Positions 62,417-64,000 of a DNA stretch of 64,000 bases are shown here, in pieces; the stretch's first letter is position 1; every line of letters begins with the position of its first letter. The stretch lies in NCBI RefSeq assembly GCF_019219095.1, contig NZ_JAHUWH010000005.1:1-64000 (forward strand), read 5' to 3'. A program made the position numbers and the translations under genes. The notes beneath the pieces were generated by a model. It saw nothing but the letters and a program-made list of their open reading frames with translations. It searched no databases and was not told the origin of the DNA. Source of the DNA: Acidovorax sp. sic0104. GTDB lineage: Bacteria; Pseudomonadota; Gammaproteobacteria; Burkholderiales; Burkholderiaceae_C.

Positions 62417-62802
62417 GCGGCCAGCTCCGGCACTGCGCCGCGTTGCAACGCGTGCCGCTGCGCGGAAGTCGGCGCGAACAGGGCCAGCAATGACTCCATC
62501 AATGCGCGCGCCTTGTCAGAATGGTCGGCGCCGAAATTGCACACGTAGACATCCAGGGTGACCGCCCGCTGCTCGGGCCATGTATGCACACACAGATGCG
62601 ACTCTGCTAGCAAAATAGTAGCTGTCACCCCGCCCGGGCCGTGCGCCGTGGCCGGGAACTCATGGAACACCTGGCCTACGGCCTGCAGCCCGGCGTGGCG
62701 CACGGCGTCTGCGCAGGCCTGGCCCAGAGCAGCGGCGTCCAGCAGCCACTCGGGGGCGCAGCGGCAGTCGCGGAGATCGGCGGTGAGGTGCAATCCTTGC
62801 AT
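62413..62802 (-). CDS. speD: S-adenosylmethionine decarboxylase proenzyme
   Basis: Decarboxylates AdoMet for spermidine synthesis using a self-made pyruvoyl group. The 129-residue proenzyme is the short bacterial (class 1B, SpeH-like) type. The cleavage site is Glu67-Ser68 in [14 protein letters not shown], and DVYVCNFG is also typical. The ATILLA codons just before the cleavage site are unusually AT-rich (ACT ATT TTG CTA GCA) and match the left end of the interspersed repeat. It is divergent from tkt and overlaps murU by four bases. Confidence 0.93.
   Translation of the reverse strand: MQGLHLTADLRDCRCAPEWLLDAAALGQACADAVRHAGLQAVGQVFHEFPATAHGPGGVTATILLAESHLCVHTWPEQRAVTLDVYVCNFGADHSDKARALMESLLALFAPTSAQRHALQRGAVPELAA
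62604..62625 (-). repeat. Partial TTGATAGCT-family match inside speD
   Basis: On the minus strand GCTACTATTTTGCTAGCAG agrees with ACTACTATTTTGATAGCTG of the copy at 11443 except for a few bases. Only the left end is present, so chance or convergence is possible. Confidence 0.35.
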
Positions 62803-62888
62803 GGCCCGCACTGTAGTGCATCGCCGCGCAGAGCCCACCCACATCGCCCTGCGCGGCGCCCAGTTCAGGCGGCTGAAAGACACGCCGG

Positions 62889-62894
62889 TAAAAT
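62889..62894 (+). promoter_or_regulatory. Putative -10 of tkt (TAAAAT)
   Basis: GGTAAAATGCCGGGTTTCC lies about 50 nt upstream of the tkt ATG and resembles words before purC and purE. No good -35. Confidence 0.4.
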
Positions 62895-62944
62895 GCCGGG
62901 TTTCCCCTGAAATACCCCTCCTCCCACCCGAACCCGCACACCCC

Positions 62945-64000
62945 ATGGCCCATACACAGCAGCAATCCCAACAGATGGCAAATGCAATCCGCGCATTGGC
63001 CATGGACGCAGTTCAACAAGCCAACTCCGGCCACCCCGGCGCCCCCATGGGCATGGCCGACATGGCCGTGGCGCTGTGGGGCCGCCACCTCAAGCACAAC
63101 CCTGCCAACCCCGCCTGGTTCGACCGCGACCGCTTCGTGCTTTCCAACGGCCACGGTTCGATGCTGCTGTACGCACTGCTGCACCTCACCGGTTACGACC
63201 TGCCGATCGAGGAGCTCAAGAACTTCCGCCAGCTGCACAGCAAGACGCCCGGCCACCCTGAGGTGGGCTACACCGCTGGCGTCGAGACCACCACAGGCCC
63301 ACTGGGCCAGGGCATCACCAACGCCGTGGGCTTCGCCCTGGCTGAAAAGCTGCTGGCTTCCGAGTTCAACCGCGAAGGCCATGCGGTGGTGGACCACAAC
63401 ACTTACGTGTTCCTGGGCGACGGCTGCCTGATGGAAGGCATCAGCCACGAAGCCGTGTCCCTGGCCGGCGCCTGGAAACTCAACAAGCTGATCGCCCTGT
63501 ACGACGACAACGGCATCAGCATCGACGGCCAGGTCGCTCCCTGGTTTGCCGACAACACCCCCCTGCGCTTTGTGGCCAGCGGCTGGAACGTGATCGGCCC
63601 CATCGACGGCCACGACGCCGACAAGGTGGCTGCCGCGATTGCCGAGGCCAAGAAGCAGACCGAGCGCCCCACCCTCATCGTGTGCAAGACCCACATCGGC
63701 AAGGGCAGCCCCAACCGCGCCAACACCGCCAAGGCCCACGGCGAGCCCCTGGGTGCCGAAGAAATCAAGCTCACCCGCGAAGCCCTGGGCTGGACCAGCG
63801 AACCCTTCGTGGTGCCCGAAGACGTGTACGGCGACTGGAACGGCAAGGCCAGTGGCCAGGCTTCCGAAGCCGCTTGGAACGAGCGTTTCGCCGCGTACAG
63901 CGCCGCCTTCCCCGACCTGGCTGCCGAGCTCACCCGCCGCATGAACGGCGACCTGCCCGCCAACTTCGCCCAGGTGGCCGTGGACACCGTGGTGGCCGCC
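62945..64000 (+). CDS. tkt: Transketolase (5' part, cut by the window edge)
   Basis: A thiamine-diphosphate enzyme moving two-carbon units in the pentose phosphate and Calvin pathways. The 352 codons visible cover the pyrophosphate-binding domain: [34 protein letters not shown], the [16 protein letters not shown] segment, [14 protein letters not shown] and the ThDP motif [32 protein letters not shown]. The frame stays open to the window end, as expected for a full protein of about 670 residues. It starts at the ATG at 62945, divergent from speD. Confidence 0.96.
   Translation, partial: MAHTQQQSQQMANAIRALAMDAVQQANSGHPGAPMGMADMAVALWGRHLKHNPANPAWFDRDRFVLSNGHGSMLLYALLHLTGYDLPIEELKNFRQLHSKTPGHPEVGYTAGVETTTGPLGQGITNAVGFALAEKLLASEFNREGHAVVDHNTYVFLGDGCLMEGISHEAVSLAGAWKLNKLIALYDDNGISIDGQVAPWFADNTPLRFVASGWNVIGPIDGHDADKVAAAIAEAKKQTERPTLIVCKTHIGKGSPNRANTAKAHGEPLGAEEIKLTREALGWTSEPFVVPEDVYGDWNGKASGQASEAAWNERFAAYSAAFPDLAAELTRRMNGDLPANFAQVAVDTVVAA

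Noticed and set aside
1..64000. tRNA, rRNA, insertion sequences, prophage or integron genes
   Set aside because: I looked in the intergenic gaps and among the products and found none with recognisable structure or motifs.

Overview
The window is chromosomal DNA from a high-GC betaproteobacterium, most likely a member of the Comamonadaceae close to Acidovorax. This rests on gene content and order (bamE-dapB-exbB-exbD-leuS-lptE-holA, hpf-ptsN-hprK, proteobacterial-type gshA), on protein style, and on two families of short interspersed repeats that I associate with this family. I see no phage, insertion sequence, rRNA, tRNA or CRISPR array. Almost everything is core metabolism, envelope or transport. 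The interest lies in the repeats, a few degenerate enzymes and one membrane-stress operon.

Layout. 0.4-11 kb: glutathione synthesis (gshB, gshA) interleaved with potassium uptake (kup, trkH, trkA), a benzoate transporter and proA. 11-22.8 kb: a long leftward housekeeping series read from high to low coordinates: hpf, ptsN, hprK, then (after the divergent fur) bamE, dapB, exbB, exbD, leuS, lptE and holA. An arginase gene sits antisense between lptE and holA. 23-29.6 kb: a DHA1-type exporter, purC, purE-purK, a thioredoxin/TPR holdase (CnoX) and Sua5/TsaC. 29.7-34.2 kb: a secreted-lipolysis cluster with two SGNH lipoproteins (one lacking all catalytic residues), OmpW and an alpha/beta-hydrolase lipoprotein. 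34.3-43.6 kb: SemiSWEET, PBP4 (dacB), a chemoreceptor, a DMT exporter, tsaB-rimI, a degenerate uracil-DNA-glycosylase homologue, corA and mtnN. 43.7-51.1 kb: fadD, pntAB, two uncharacterised genes and fba. 51.2-57.9 kb: a PmrAB/QseBC-type two-component system with a divergent PAP2 phosphatase, pyruvate kinase, a CPBP protease and pepP. 58-61.6 kb: a four-gene operon (ribbon-helix-helix protein, PspA-like, YqiJ/NfeD-like, flotillin). 61.7-64 kb: murU, speD and the 5' part of tkt.

Two repeat families run through the window. The first is a roughly 50-60 nt imperfect palindrome (TTTTGATAGCTGC..GCGCTT..CAAGCG..) found between genes. Recognisable copies also lie inside the reading frames of proA, cnoX, purK, mtnN and murU, with weaker traces in exbB and speD. 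The second is a GC-rich hairpin element (CCCCCTGAGGCGCTTCGCGCCT...) that always lies immediately 3' of a gene and in that gene's orientation (gshA, trkA, rocF, fur, purC, purK, corA).

The best candidate for a little-described system is the operon at 58.06-61.64 kb. Its promoter carries a perfect 16-bp palindrome filling the space between a consensus -35 (TTGACA) and the -10. Its first gene encodes a protein with a ribbon-helix-helix-like N-terminus, which suggests an autoregulated membrane-protection module built from PspA, an NfeD-like partner and flotillin.
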